Counted from the first letter of the stretch, positions 1 through 12,658 are shown. The stretch is 64,000 nt of DNA from Gonocerus acuteangulatus (GCA_946811695.1 OX328125.1:45498845-45562844), one strand, 5' to 3'. Translations and numbers: made by a program. Notes: generated by a model from the sequence alone, not told the origin.

Positions 1-509
1 GTTTATTCCAAGTTAGTTTGTTGTCTATTAATATTCCTAGGTATTTTGTTACATTTGTTTTTGTCAGTTCGTTTCCTTGTAATGTAACGTGGATGGTCGG
101 TTCTAATCTGCTTCGTGTAAGTTGATTTTTGATTGTTGAATGTTAACTTGTTGTGTTTTGCCCAGTTTTCGACTGTGTTAATGATAATGTTAATATTGTT
201 TTGTATTTGTTCTGGAATTCTGGATTTTACTAGTATTAGGATATCGTCTGCAAATGCTATTAATTCTACGTTAGGTTAAGTATTAGTTTTCAGTAAGCTG
301 TTCATGATAATATTCCAGAGTAATGGTGAACAAGAAGACCCTTGTGGGGTACCAATTGTCTGTCGTTTCATTTTCATTATGTTGTGTGTGATTATGTAAG
401 TCTCTCTATTGTTTAAGTAGTTTTTAATAAGTGTATAAATGTTTTGAGGGCAGTTATATTCTTTCAAAGAGTTTAGGATTGACGGCCACCATGCACTGTC
501 AAATGCTTT
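1..509 (-). pseudogene. R1/LOA-like non-LTR retrotransposon RT, 3' part
   Basis: Reverse-transcriptase remnant read right to left and running off the left edge. The minus strand encodes KAFDSAWWPSIL (RT motif A region), GTPQGSSCSPLLWNII (motif B) and AFADDILILVK (motif C, catalytic DD intact). Further on, a shifted frame gives YLGILIDNKLTW, typical of the RT thumb. An in-frame TAA lies near position 277 between motifs B and C, and a frameshift lies near 125, so the copy is dead. The FDSAWW signature resembles R1/LOA-type elements; exact clade is inference. The same LINE copy continues at 2455-2802, because element R has split it between the codons for LDIQ and KAFDSAWW. Confidence 0.85.
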
Positions 510-645
510 TAGCGCGGTTCCTCCCTCCCCCATAGGGAGGAACCCCGCTTATAAGGTTGATACAATGAAACAATCCGGAAGTGACGACTAGAAAATTTCG
601 CGCTTCAGAACCCCTAGAGACCGAAAATAACGGTGGTTCAAATTT

Positions 646-646
646 G

Positions 647-706
<60 letters not shown>
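646..706. repeat. (TA)n microsatellite inside element R
   Basis: About 60 bp of TA repeats with one TG interruption, at the same place in element R as the tract at 7734-7839. Confidence 0.95.
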
Positions 707-711
<5 letters not shown>

Positions 712-1509
712 CTGTTCGCTCATTTCTGGCTTCCCTGATGGTCCGATTTTGATGAAATTTGGTACAAAAATCTGTCGTCCAATTTGAAAGGTCAAGTTCG
801 TTAACCAGCAAAATCCGCCCACTGGAAGATGGCGTTTGGGGCGAAATTCGCGCAAAAAAATCGTAACGCTTACGTTTTTGAGTTCATAAGCTTGTAAGTA
901 CTCTTTTTATAGGCTTCTTGGGCTAGGAAAACGAATGGAACCATTTTCAAGGTGATAGCTTTAACCGTTTTCGAGAAAATTGGAAAAATAGTTTTTGAAT
1001 ACCGTTTTTGGTTTGGGTACTTAGAATTACGGGATTCAGTTGAAACATTATCTGCAAGTTCTACTTTCATTAAAACTAATATGTTGAAAGTTTTGTTACG
1101 TTTGGAGTTAAGGAAGGGTTAGAATAAAATATTTTATGAACAGACATGAAAAGTTTTGGGAACTTCGTATACTTTCATTAATATCTCGAACACGGTTGGG
1201 AAATCGTGGTAAGTGGATAGAAACTATTTGAAAGCTTTCTAAATTCTCTACAAAAAATATTCTAAAACTATTTTTGATTAGGTTATGTCAATCGGAGAAA
1301 TAAGTGCTTAAAACTTCAAATACGTCTGTTTTGTTCTTATGAACGGGTTTTTGTCGTTCTTTTTGTAATTTTTGTCTCTTTCCCTTTGTTTTTTATTGCT
1401 TTTTATTTTTGTAATTTCTTATGTTGGGAAAATGTTGTGTGTAAAACAGGATATGAAAAATGAGACCAATTTTCTGTTGCTAGAAATAATGTAAATTTTG
1501 GGAACTTTC

Positions 1510-1515
<6 letters not shown>

Positions 1516-1565
<50 letters not shown>

Positions 1566-1593
1566 TGCATCTGCTACTGGGGCCACTAGCACT
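1516..1593 (-). mobile_element. 5'-truncated SINE-A copy (tail only)
   Basis: A run of about 47 T followed by a diverged complement of the SINE-A 3' end. It is flanked by a perfect 12-bp direct repeat ACTTTCATTAAT (1504-1515 and 1594-1605), the target site duplication. It interrupts element R. Confidence 0.8.
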
Positions 1594-2037
1594 ACTTTCA
1601 TTAATATCTCGAAAACGGTTGAAAATCTTGGTAAACGGAAGAATACCATTAGAAAGCTTATTAAATGCTCTACATAAAAAGTTCTAATGAAAGTTTTGAT
1701 TAGGCGATGACAATCGGAGAAATAAGAGCTTAAAGCTTTAAAGTAATTGATTTCGCTTATTCGAACTTTTCTTTTTGCCTGTTTTTTATTCCTTGTTATT
1801 TTTTAATTGCTTATAGTTGGATAATGTATTCGAAAATAAAACAGGTTTAGTAAAATAACAAAAACAATTTATTGTTAGAAATATAGAGTTCCAAGATTCC
1901 AAGACCTTGTAACTAGCGGGAAAGTTTCTAGTGTTGCCGACCCTTCCAGGTAAGATTGTAAATCCTACCTTTCAAGACTGGTGGAACCAAAATAATAACT
2001 GTCGGGGTTCGGTCACTGCTACTTTTATCGTAAAAAT

Positions 2038-2094
2038 GGTTTTATTGTGCCGACGTTTCGGCTTGAACTTCAAGCCTTCATCAGGGCTGTAAAT
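2038..2094 (-). ncRNA. Hammerhead-ribozyme-like motif, core intact
   Basis: On the minus strand: stem I strand ATTTACAGCC, CTGATGA (84 down to 78), a 17-nt self-complementary stem II (GGCTTGAA/TTCAAGCC), GAAAC, GTC and stem I return GGCACAATAAA. Stem I pairs as GCC/GGC plus TTTA/TAAA around an internal loop CA/ACAA. Stem III is only the palindrome ACGT with no loop, the minimal type I arrangement described for Penelope-like elements, which would need dimers to fold. Predicted cleavage follows the C at 2052. Caveat: one unpaired A lies between CTGATGA and stem II. Activity is untested. Confidence 0.65.
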
Positions 2095-2148
2095 ACAAGT
2101 AGGACATATTTAACACTAATATATGCACATATCTATGTAAATATACCT

Positions 2149-2150
<2 letters not shown>

Positions 2151-2197
<47 letters not shown>

Positions 2198-2211
2198 TAT
2201 ATTTATATATA
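2151..2211. repeat. (TA)n microsatellite
   Basis: TA repeats inside the Penelope-like element, grading into CATA/CACA repeats up to about 2285. Confidence 0.95.
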
Positions 2212-2454
2212 TGCATATACACATACACATATACACGCACACATATGTACATATATATTCCCACATACATACACATATGGGGTATGTATTATTAAGTAGC
2301 AGTGACCGAACTCGGACAATCCCTACCTTGCATCATCAACGGTCAACGATCTCCTCTCAACAAAATAAGAACTGCTTCTATTTTAATCTTTCGAAATTAG
2401 ACTAGGGATAAGAACGGAACCGCGCTAAGATGAGGCAGTTCCTGCGAGTCGGAC

Positions 2455-2912
<458 letters not shown>

Positions 2913-3192
2913 ATGAAAACTGCAATTTTAAATTGTTACGGTCTCTCCGTGGTTGGGTTGAAGACATACTGGTTCGATTTCCGTCTGTTGCGGATTGAGT
3001 TTTTCAATCTGTGGGTTTGCGGAAAGAAGGTCCTGCTCCACTATCGATGTTTAGTATGGATTGTACCTACAGACATCCTGGCGGTAATGGCCGAGATGCC
3101 GAAGAAATGTTTCAATTAAGAAATATGAGCTTCATTTTCTAATTTGCCTTTAATACTTTTGTCAGCGAAATTGTACTTCGCTCTAATGATTT

Positions 3193-3244
3193 TTTTTTTC
3201 TTTTTTTTTTTTTTTTTTTCTACGGCGCATCTACATCTAGGTCA
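3193..3244 (-). mobile_element. 5'-truncated SINE-A tail with target duplication
   Basis: T-rich run followed by CTACGGCGCATCTACATCTA, the complement of the SINE-A 3' end. It is flanked by an 11-bp perfect direct repeat TCTAATGATTT (3182-3192 and 3245-3255). Confidence 0.85.
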
Positions 3245-3784
3245 TCTAATGATTTATATGTAATGTTTGTTTACAGTTTCATCTAAACAGATTTTCTATA
3301 TGGAATACAAATTCTGCCGTGAATACTAATGAAAAAAAAAAGAAGTGCGTCACTTTTGACAAGGTTAAGGCCAGCTTATCTAGAGACAAGTTCCGTTGTC
3401 CAGAGGCAAAAGAAGTCTTGAAAAGAGAAAAGTAAAAGAAAAAAAAAAGTCATATGTAGAAAAAGTAAGTGACGCGAAAACGTGGCCGGCAAGTGACCAG
3501 TTCCAAGGACATGAGATCTTATGGACGGAACATCGTGACCGAACCGGTCTAGGTCAGAGCACTTAACAGGATGTACTTGAAAACCAACATATATATTTTT
3601 TTTTATCTAACAGGTGGAATAGGCATGTCTGGCTTTCAGCGAAGAGATATGCACTGATTAAACGTTTGGACTAGACAGACGATAATTTTACAGACTTGAC
3701 GAATAACTTAGAGCGTCCCTCACGCAGGACCCGCGAATATATGCGAATTCCTCAACAAGAATGAAAGTAATCTATATAATTAAA

Positions 3785-3785
3785 G

Positions 3786-3841
<56 letters not shown>
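3785..3841. repeat. (TA)n microsatellite
   Basis: About 57 bp of uninterrupted TA repeats. Confidence 0.95.
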
Positions 3842-3845
<4 letters not shown>

Positions 3846-5710
3846 CACACAATAATCCGTTTCATACATCAAAAACACCAGTAAGAAAGTTGCTGTCATG
3901 GGCGTATATAAGGGGGGCTGCAGCCCCCCCCCGAAATTTTGATTTGATCGGTAAACATTTCATAAAACCCTTAAAAATAAATTAAATAAGATCATTTAGT
4001 TCATAAAACATATTCTATTTTGGGTGTAATAGCATTTAAGTTGGCTAAAACTCTTCCAAGATTTAAATTGTTAATATTCCATACACCAGAAATAGTCTCA
4101 GCCCCCCCCGAAATTTTTCCAGCAGCCTCCGAAATTATTTTCCCGCCCATGGTTGCTGTCTGTATGTCCAACGAATTAAAGACCAAGCCGTGGCTAGTCA
4201 ATGATTTTTTTCAGTATTTCTAACTGTTCTTAACTTATACCATAGCTTTTACATTAAAACATTTTTTTTATTTATTTTAGTTTTTCAACATTTGGGATAA
4301 AACTGTATGTTTCCCTGTACCTTTTCCGTCTCTAGAAATTATTTTGTGTTAGTGCCGAATGTTCTGTTTCATTAACCCCACAAAAAGTGAGTATCTCTTT
4401 GTTAGATCAATTAATGTAACATTAATATCACTAAATGGCAGTTATTTCTTTTCTTTTTGACGTATTCTTGTAAAAATGTGTATGTATTAGGGTATGAAGT
4501 TCATCACTGTATCATCGGAGAGTAAGTCGGCCAAATTGTAGGATAATTTCAAATTTTTCCTGAGTCTGCCAGTATGTGATTTATGGATAAGTGTGTATTG
4601 TAGTATTTACATGAAGTTTTGTCCTGTCTTGACAAAATATAGGAGCATGTCAATCTATTAAAATAATATTTGGTGGGTTTTACTTTATAATCATCATGTT
4701 CTTCCTGGAATATGCAGGTCTTAAATGATTTTAAGCCGAAAAAATTATATAAATAATGGCCATTTTTTAGTATTTTTTCATACTTATTGCAAAGCAGCGA
4801 ATAAAGCTTAACATTTCTAATTAATGGGACATTATAGGTAATTTTATTAAGAATCTTTTGACGGCTTGAAAAAATATTTTTCGGGAATTTTTCTATTTAG
4901 ACATACCATGAATTAATTTTTATTTGAGTTGTTCCTAAGATATTCACGCAAAAATTAGCTTGCTCCTTCACAACATCCAACTCAAAAATGATGCGCTTTG
5001 GACTACATGGATTGTCAGTTTCGTTTCGAGTCAGTTTTATGAATATTAATAGAGTTATGTGCTATTTTTACATTTAAGTCTAATGGAATACATTGTTTTA
5101 TATTTTTTGTTGTTGCCATAGTTATGCTAAGTAGATGTTTGAGATTAAGTGTCTTTAGAGAAGGTGTTATGACACTCGTTAAGATAAAGATGACGTTACT
5201 GGCACGTGCATATGTTCCTTATCTTCCGAGTTTTATGGAGCATTTAGCGTGTTCGTTAAATCTGTAGAGTTTAATTCCGAAAAAAATAACATATTTAAGG
5301 AAGGAATGCCGACAAACAATGATTTTAAACTTATATTTGTTTTGGTCTACGATCGCTAAACTATTTGTTTAGTAAGGTTATAGAAAGTGCTTCTTAACAG
5401 GTGTGGAAATCTATTTTCAAACAAACCATTCCTGTTGTTATCTCGTTGATAAGACATTGACAAAAGTCAAGTCCAGTCTCTTAAGTACTCAAATGAAAAA
5501 AATTATCAAAGACTAACAAAAGTGGAAATATTTTATTTTTTTTATATACGGAGCTCCACAAAAGCGGAAATAAAATACGAATAACCAGACTGCCAAAGTG
5601 TATGCCGAAAGGGCTTTCGGAGACCAGCATTTTGACGTACAACTGCCTTAGAGTTAGGCTTAACGCTCATCTTTTTGGTGTATAGCAGAATTAAGCATAA
5701 GTCCTGCTTT
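3842..5710. other. No gene recognised; short C-run repeats
   Basis: AT-rich DNA. AGCCCCCCCC followed by GAAATTTT occurs twice (about 3928 and 4100), and a related C-run occurs near 28510, which suggests a degenerate dispersed repeat. From 4200 to 5700 I see no coding signal or recognisable element. Confidence 0.5.
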
Positions 5711-5882
5711 ATTTTCACGGCGGATCAACAATTGGGCTGTTAAAGCCGGGCTATCTACAGTTTGCCACCCTTTTATAATGCCAAGAGCATGTGGACGGTC
5801 ACTCATTCAGGTACTGTCCACGTGCGACGTTGGTTAACTTTGGTGATCAACGGGAACCGGTGTATTCAACGTGGCTATAGTC
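5711..5882 (-). mobile_element. 5S rRNA-derived SINE (SINE3-like)
   Basis: The minus strand reads ATAGCCACGTTGAATACACC, then GTTGATCACCAAAGTTAACC and GTGGACAGTACCTGAATGAG. These are diverged 5S rRNA segments in the right order. Then comes a non-5S body (GGCATTATAAAAGGGTGGCA, GTAGATAGCCCGGC, GATCCGCCGTGAAAATAA). The copy at 7231-7413 shares both head and body, so this is a SINE family with a 5S-derived pol III head, not a 5S gene. Micro-insertions at 11241-11285 and 27235-27272 resemble its 3' end. Confidence 0.8.
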
Positions 5883-5906
5883 TTTCTATTATTTATTTGT
5901 ATGTAA

Positions 5907-7230
<1,324 letters not shown>

Positions 7231-7413
7231 GTTCGTGTTTAACGGGTAATCAACTATTGGACTATTAACGCCGGGCTATCTACAGGTTTCCATCTTCTTA
7301 TAATACCATCAGCACTTGGTCGGACATCCATTCAGATACTGGCCACGCCCGACGTTTCTTAACTTCGGTAATCAACGGGAACCGGTCCAGCCAACGTAGC
7401 TATGGCCGTTGGG
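7231..7413 (-). mobile_element. 5S rRNA-derived SINE (SINE3-like)
   Basis: The minus strand reads CCAACGGCCATAGCTACGTT, CCGGTTCCCGTTGATTACCG, AAGTTAAGAAACGTCGGGCG and TGGCCAGTATCTGAATGGAT. This is an ordered match to nearly all of 5S rRNA, including the internal promoter region. It is followed by the same non-5S body as the copy at 5711-5882. Confidence 0.85.
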
Positions 7414-7732
7414 AGTATTTATTATTTTCCAAATAATACATTCCAATAGTGTTACCGAAATTTCGGGCAGTCTTACCTTCCTTTACTGAGTAACTAGTTC
7501 GTATTACTCGGCTGTACCACATAAGGGCCGACTCTTTCATTCTGCTTCATCCTAACAAGTTTCCGTATTGAGGAATAATTTCTTAAATATAAATTCTTTT
7601 TAGCGCGGTTCCTCCCTCCCCCATAGGGAACCCCGCTTATAAGGTTGATACAATGAAACAATCCGGAAGTGCCGACAAGAAAATTTCGCGTATCAGAACC
7701 CCTAGAGACCGAAAATAACGGTGGTTCAAATT

Positions 7733-7843
<111 letters not shown>

Positions 7844-8917
7844 CTGTTCGCTCTCTAGGTCGAAGACGAATGGTCCGATTTTGATGAAATTTGGTACAAA
7901 AATCAGTCGTCCAATATGAAAGGTCAAGTTCGTTAACCAGCAAAATCCGCCCACTGGAAGATGGGGTTTGGGGCGAAATTCGCGCAGAAAAAATCGTAAC
8001 GCTTACGTTTTTGAGTTCATAAGCTTGTAAGTACTCTTTTTATAGGCTTCTTGGGCTAGGAAAACGAATGAACCCATTTTCAAGGCGATAGCTTTAACCG
8101 TTTTTGAGAAAATTGGAAAAATAGTTTTTGAATACCGTTTTTGGTTTGGGTACTTAGAATCATGGGATTCAGTTGAAACATTTTCTGCATGTTCTACTTT
8201 CATTAAAACTAATATGTTGAAATTTTGGTTACGTTTGGAGTTAAGGAAGGGTTAGAATAAAATATTTTATTAACAGACTTAAAAAGTTTTGGTAACTTTG
8301 TATATTTTCCTTAATATCTCGAAAAAGGTTGAGAATCTTGGTAAACGAAAGAATACCATTAGAAAGCTTACTAAATGCTCTACAAAAAAGGTTCTGATGA
8401 AAGTTTTGATTAGGCGATGTCAATTGGAGAAATAAGTGCTTAAAACATTAAAGTAATTGATTTTGCTTATTCGAACTGTTCTTTTTGTCTGTTTTTATTC
8501 CTTGTTATTTTTTAATTGCTTATAGTTGGATAATGTATTTTACAATAAAACAGATTAGGCAAAATAAGAAAAACAATTCATTGTTAGAAATATAGCTTGC
8601 CAAGAGAAAAAGATTCGTTGACGTTTTTTGAATATTTTCAATTGCCTTTATGCTGTTGGTTTTTTTATTTTATTTTTTAATTGATTTTATCTGTAGAATT
8701 ATTACTATAGTAAAAGAACACAGGAATGTGTGAAAATATTTGATATTTTCCAATTCATTGAAACGTATGAAATGTAGTATCGGTAGAAGAGGATTCTAGG
8801 GTCTTGCGGACCTGACCCCAGGTATAGCCATAAAACCCTTTGAACAAAGGCCGAGGAAAATATTATCTGTTTCAATTCTATGCTTTTCAAATGAGAATAG
8901 GGATATGAACAGGAACC

Positions 8918-9080
8918 GGGGTCTCCCGTGGTCTAATGGCTAGCGCCTTGGATTCATAAGCGGGAGATGGTGGGTTCGATTCCCAACCTCCGGCAGGAAT
9001 TTTATCATCCCACGGCTCGCTGGTGAAATTCCTCGCTACACCCTGGATGTCGGTGCTAATGACCTAGATGTAGATGTGCC

Positions 9081-9135
<55 letters not shown>
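8918..9135 (+). mobile_element. SINE-A (tRNA-derived), full length
   Basis: The head GGGGTCTCCCGTGGTCTAAT carries a pol III A box (TGGTCTAATGGCTAGCG). The B box is GGTTCGATTCCC at about 8973. The head resembles tRNA-Glu. The body reads TTTTATCATCCCACGGCTCG and GATGTCGGTGCTAATGACC, and it ends in GCCGTA plus about 53 A. It is inserted in element R, with GGAACC present on both sides. Confidence 0.9.
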
Positions 9136-9137
<2 letters not shown>

Positions 9138-9176
9138 GGAACCGCGCTAAGATGACGCAATTCCTGCGAGTCGGAC

Positions 9177-10015
9177 TTTTTTTATATTACAAACCGTCAA
9201 AAGTATAATCTAACAAGTCATTTTTGTATTTCAAATTTAATAAAATAGGAGAACGGATGAGGTTACACATTAAAAGGCAGAATTAACTTGGAATATGCGC
9301 ACACGCAAGAGTGTATGCGCACACAAACCTTCTAATTTATTTATTTAGGGCTTCAAAATTGATCAGACCTTCGAAGCTTTAGAAATAGATTTATTCGTCA
9401 AAGGTTATCCTGTTCATCTATAATAAGAAATCGATTGCTCGCCAGGAAGCTTTTCTTATATTTTTTAATAAAAAGTAAGAAAACAATACCTGTACAACTT
9501 AAAACTTTCACACTTACGTATCATGATTTATTGCGCTTAATTAGTAGTTAATACCTTCTTTTAATGATTTTTTAATACCAATAGGCCTTAATGGCGTTTT
9601 TCCTTGTTTGCGATACAGTTATTCTTCGTAAAGAAAATAATTTAACAAATGTAACCAATTTATTGAGATTTACCTTTCCTAGTTGGAATAACGACATTGT
9701 AAATACGACTTGTTGATGACTGACTATGAGTGACAATCAGACTACGTCAGAACCAATAGTATTTACAGTTTACATCAACTATTGCGTTTGTTAAACCGCC
9801 TCTTACACAGGAACTAACGTCATCTGTACTTCAATGAATGATAAAACATCTGATTGTTTACTTGTTTTTGATCGTTGTGGTTGATTGGATTTGTTTTGTC
9901 AATGTTCGTAAAAGAGAGTAAACAACCTTAATGAATTCAGACAGAGTCTGAAATTTTGATTGTAGTTGGGTCATGTTAATTTGATTCCTATTTGTTTGAA
10001 TATATTTATTTATTT
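9177..10015. other. No gene recognised
   Basis: AT-rich sequence. I see no open frame with coding character and no repeat family. Confidence 0.45.
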
Positions 10016-10197
10016 TTGGGAGGCCCAGTGGCCGTGAGTGATAAGGCGTGAGCGCTCCGTGCCAAGGGTCTGGGGTCTGATTCCCACTCGAAAAAGAAGT
10101 CATCAGCCCTATCCTGGCTAGAAAAGGTCGGTAACCTATAGATAACCCGTCCTAAACTTCTTAGTTATATAAGTGGACGCTACAATTTAAATAAATA
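10016..10197 (+). mobile_element. SINE-B (second tRNA-like SINE family)
   Basis: The head is GGCCCAGTGGCCGTGAGTGA with a degenerate B box (GGGGTCTGATTCCCAC). The body is ATCCTGGCTAGAAAAGGTCG, CCTATAGATAACCCGTCCTA, and it ends in TTAAATAAATA repeats. It shares head, body and tail with the copies at 27724-27921 and 51450-51618. A T-rich flank (ATTTATTTTT) recurs on both sides. Confidence 0.8.
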
Positions 10198-10670
10198 TTT
10201 ATTTTTCACCTTCGACTTCCCTTGAGCTTTGTGACTTAATTCTTAGAAAGAACGTTACAGCAACTTATCTTTCTGAAGTGCGGGATGCTTATTGACAAGT
10301 TTACAATAGCTGTACATTTCTGTGGTCTCAGTGGCATATTAACTTAATATAATAAAGAAAAACTAAGTTTTTGTTCATACACCCAATTCGTTTCATGATA
10401 TCTTTACCTTTCATACACCAAAGAAACCAAGTACACCCTTTAAAAAATGGCGTTTGTCTGTATGTGCAACGATATTTTGTCAGCTATAGGCTCAGCCGTG
10501 GCTGCTGAAATGCTGACAGTATTTCTAAGAATCAGTGTCTTAAAATACAGGCTTTAAATGAAAACAAAATATTGCTTAGAACCTAATTTATGAAGGCATG
10601 AGTAATTTGAAACAAGAATCTTCCTGTAACGTGCTTTCTAAGGAGAAGATGTTGAATGTGGTGGCTAGGG

Positions 10671-10994
10671 CAGAGTTGGGCAAACGTTAGCGCGCGCTAA
10701 AAGCTGATACCTCTCCGCTAATTTAGCGAAACTGTAGAAAGCCAGCGCTAATAATTAGCGGTTAGCGGCGGCAGTGCGCTAACCGCTAATCTATTTATGA
10801 AATATCGTAATTGCTAATAGCTTAAGCTATAGTTACAACTTGTAACTATAGCAATTACGATATTTCATAAATAGATTAGCGGTTAGCGCACTGCCGCCGC
10901 TAACCGCTAATTATTAGCGCTGGCTTTCTACAGTTTCGCTAAATTAGCGGAGAGGTATCAGCTTTTAGCGCGCGCTAACGTTTGCCCAACTCTG
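10671..10994. mobile_element. Palindromic hAT-type MITE with 8-bp target duplication
   Basis: A 324-bp near-perfect palindrome that begins CAGAGTTGGGCAAACG and ends with the exact complement. Arms of about 150 bp are identical apart from a 13-nt extra block (TAATAGCTTAAGC) near the centre of the left arm. It is flanked by the perfect 8-bp direct repeat GGCTAGGG (10663-10670 and 10995-11002). An 8-bp duplication with CAGRG-type ends is the hAT superfamily signature. The arms contain repeated TTAGCG/CGCTAA motifs. There is no coding capacity. Confidence 0.9.
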
Positions 10995-11240
10995 GGCTAG
11001 GGATTAGAAAACTCCTCTTCGATTCGCCTGCTGTAGGTTCGAGTACTGTAGAATTGATGGATGTACTGAATGCAGGAGACAGAGGTTAGAGATTTCTGTT
11101 CCATGAAGTACCTATTAGTCAACAATTGTTCAAATTTTCTTTTTGCTCCTATTTTCGTTATGGACCCATATTCTGAGTAAAAATTATACTGGACGTTAAA
11201 ATTTAATTCATGCACCAATAAACGAAAGATCAGCTGTTTT

Positions 11241-11285
11241 TTTGGTTGATTTTAAGGCGTGTCAACCGTTGGGGTCATTAACGCC
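11241..11285. mobile_element. 45-bp micro-insertion with 14-bp target duplication
   Basis: The insert contains TTTTAAGGCGTGTCAACCGT and GGGGTCATTAACGCC, between perfect direct repeats AGATCAGCTGTTTT (11227-11240 and 11286-11299). It resembles the 3'-terminal 40 bp of the 5S-SINE copy at 7231-7413 (TTTAACGGGTAATCAACTAT, ACTATTAACGCC). Read as an extremely 5'-truncated retroposition. Confidence 0.75.
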
Positions 11286-11361
11286 AGATCAGCTGTTTTA
11301 TTTAATAAAACTGCTCAATAGTATCGAATTTCTTCTTGAACCAACAAGATGACACTTTAAG

Positions 11362-12084
11362 AAAGTTCGGTAAAAATGCAGTTTCACGCCCTCCAACCCG
11401 ATTTCTTTCAAATTTTATACAATAACGTATTTTGATGCACTAAATACGAATACAATAAAAAAAAACCGTCGGATTTAACTAGGAAAGAAGTTATTAAGCA
11501 CTAAAGTGCACTGTTATGCAGGTTATGAGAGCTATTAATTATAGCGAGTTGGATTGACTGGGGTTTTGTTATCTTCTTGAGCGAGCGGAAGCGCATAGCA
11601 CGTATGCCCTTAAGCGACAGGTGAGGATGCCCTTAAAATTAACAATATTTTCGAATAAATGGTTTCTGAACATTTCAAATGAGAGTTCACTGTTTCCCAA
11701 TGTTACATATCTGCGCATGCGCGTGTTTACAAATACGCTGATGACGCCTAGTTTTATAACCTTCCTAACTTTAGTGCTTAATATTATATTCTATTAATTT
11801 TAGCGAGTTGGATTGACTGGAGTTTTGTTATCTTCTTGAGCGAGCGTAGCGAGTGGAAACGCATAGCATGTATGCCTTAAATCGTCACAAATTTAGTTGT
11901 TTACATTGGCTCTCATAACCTGCATAACAGTGAACTTAAGTGCTTAATAACTTCTTTCCTAGTTAAATCCGACGTTTTTTTTTTTTTTATCGTATTCGTG
12001 TTTAGTGCATCAAAATACGTTATTGTGCAAAATTTGAAAGAAATCGGTTTGGAGGGCGTGAAACTGCATTTTTACCGAAAGTTC
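11362..12084. mobile_element. Fold-back element with about 170-bp inverted arms
   Basis: The left arm (11368-11533) begins CGGTAAAAATGCAGTTTCAC, and the right arm (about 11910-12078) is its complement with scattered substitutions. Inside, a direct repeat of about 78 bp (GCGAGTTGGATTGACTGG, then TTTTGTTATCTTCTTGAGCG) occurs at about 11540 and 11802. There is no ORF. Superfamily not assigned. Confidence 0.75.
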
Positions 12085-12299
12085 TGCTGCGCTGTTCTAG
12101 AAGGGAGATATGTGTAGTTAAAGGGACTAGTGGAAGCTGGAGTCTTTTTCTGCCGTGGGAACCAATCGTTTCAAGTAAGTAATTTTTTAAAAATGTTCGA
12201 TTAAATTTCTTGAATTATGCGCCTAACGATGCGGATTAACCGCTTTGAGGACAGCGTCAGAGACAGCGCCTGTTGGCTAACTAAATAAAACAAGTAAAC

Positions 12300-12441
12300 A
12301 AAACCCCCCTCAGCCGGTCCTCTGTATCACGTTGGCGGGAGCTGTCCCCCCCCTCCCCCACGCGATCCAGCCACACCATTGGCTGCAGGCTTCCCCCTCT
12401 TCAATGCCTTCTATATATACCGCTCCTCGCGCTCTGTCAAG
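12300..12441 (+). promoter_or_regulatory. pino: Probable core promoter of the pinocchio homologue
   Basis: A locally GC-rich stretch in AT-rich surroundings. It contains an inverted CCAAT box (ATTGG, 12378-12382) about 30 bp upstream of a TATA box (TATATATA, 12412-12419). Start of transcription is expected about 25-30 bp further on, near 12440-12446, just before an exon with a strong splice donor. Linking it to the coding exons 2.7 kb downstream is inference. Confidence 0.55.
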
Positions 12442-12658
12442 GTTTAGTTTTCTACCAGCCGTTAGTAAGTGTCGAAGATAGGTGACTCTAAACCGCCTTT
12501 GTCGACACTCTTTCAAGTTCATTGATTGTTATTTAGTTAACATCTGATCAAGTAAATCCGTAGTTGTTTGGAGAGGAGAAACATATTGTTTATCTCTCCT
12601 TTAATATTGCGGTTTAGTGTATCTTGTGTTGCTCCTTGGGATTTTGCAGAAATAGCTG
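12442..12658 (+). other. pino: Probable non-coding 5' exon of the pinocchio homologue
   Basis: Runs from the expected TATA-dependent start to a consensus donor (GCTG/GTAAGTTGT, GT at 12659). No long open frame begins in it. The first coding exon (15413) has an acceptor only 5 nt before its ATG, so an upstream untranslated exon is needed, and this is the best candidate. The intron would be 12659-15412. Transcript data would settle it. Confidence 0.55.

Larger units (their letters stand above)
1998..2361 (-). mobile_element. Small Penelope-like/retrozyme-like element with hammerhead motif
   Basis: A 364-bp insertion in element R, flanked by near-perfect direct repeats AAAATAATA (1989-1997) and AAAATAAGA (2362-2370). 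It shares its end sequence (GTCGGGGTTCGGTCACTGC), its hammerhead-like core and its other end (GATCTCCTCTCAA) with the 297-bp copy at 41440-41736. The end sequence appears twice in opposite orientations, at about 2000 and 2295, as often seen with the inverted terminal repeats of Penelope-like elements. The interior is a (TA)n tract. There is no ORF. Confidence 0.7.
510..2454 (+). mobile_element. Element R copy 1: unclassified repeat with complementary ends and internal (TA)n
   Basis: Starts AGCGCGGTTCCTCCC and ends with GGAACCGCGCTAAGATG followed by TTCCTGCGAGTCGGAC, so the ends are complementary. Next to the left end is a hairpin formed by GGGAGGAACC with its own complement. It holds a (TA)n tract followed by TTTGTCTGTTCGCT and TCCGATTTTGATGAAATTTG. 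No coding capacity is seen. A second full-length copy lies at 7601-9176 and partial copies at 18405-18790, 22115-22315 and 22749-23460. It splits a LINE at an A-rich site, and carries a truncated SINE and a Penelope-like insertion. Superfamily unknown: the hairpin followed by CTAA on the minus strand recalls Helitron 3' ends, but the A/T insertion site is not met. Confidence 0.75.

Noticed and set aside
499..855. 118-codon minus frame
   Set aside because: It runs through the (TA)n tract of element R; the repeated YI/IY residues show it is microsatellite, not coding.
510..2454. Element R as a canonical Helitron
   Set aside because: Hairpin plus CTAA fits, but insertion is not between A and T and no clear 5' TC end with the right flank is seen; left unclassified.
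8930..9000. tRNA gene at the SINE-A head
   Set aside because: A and B boxes are present, but there is no proper acceptor stem, and the same head with the same body and poly-A recurs many times: a SINE.
10671..10994. Assembly artefact (false inverted join)
   Set aside because: The exact 8-bp direct repeat outside both ends and hAT-type termini show a real insertion.
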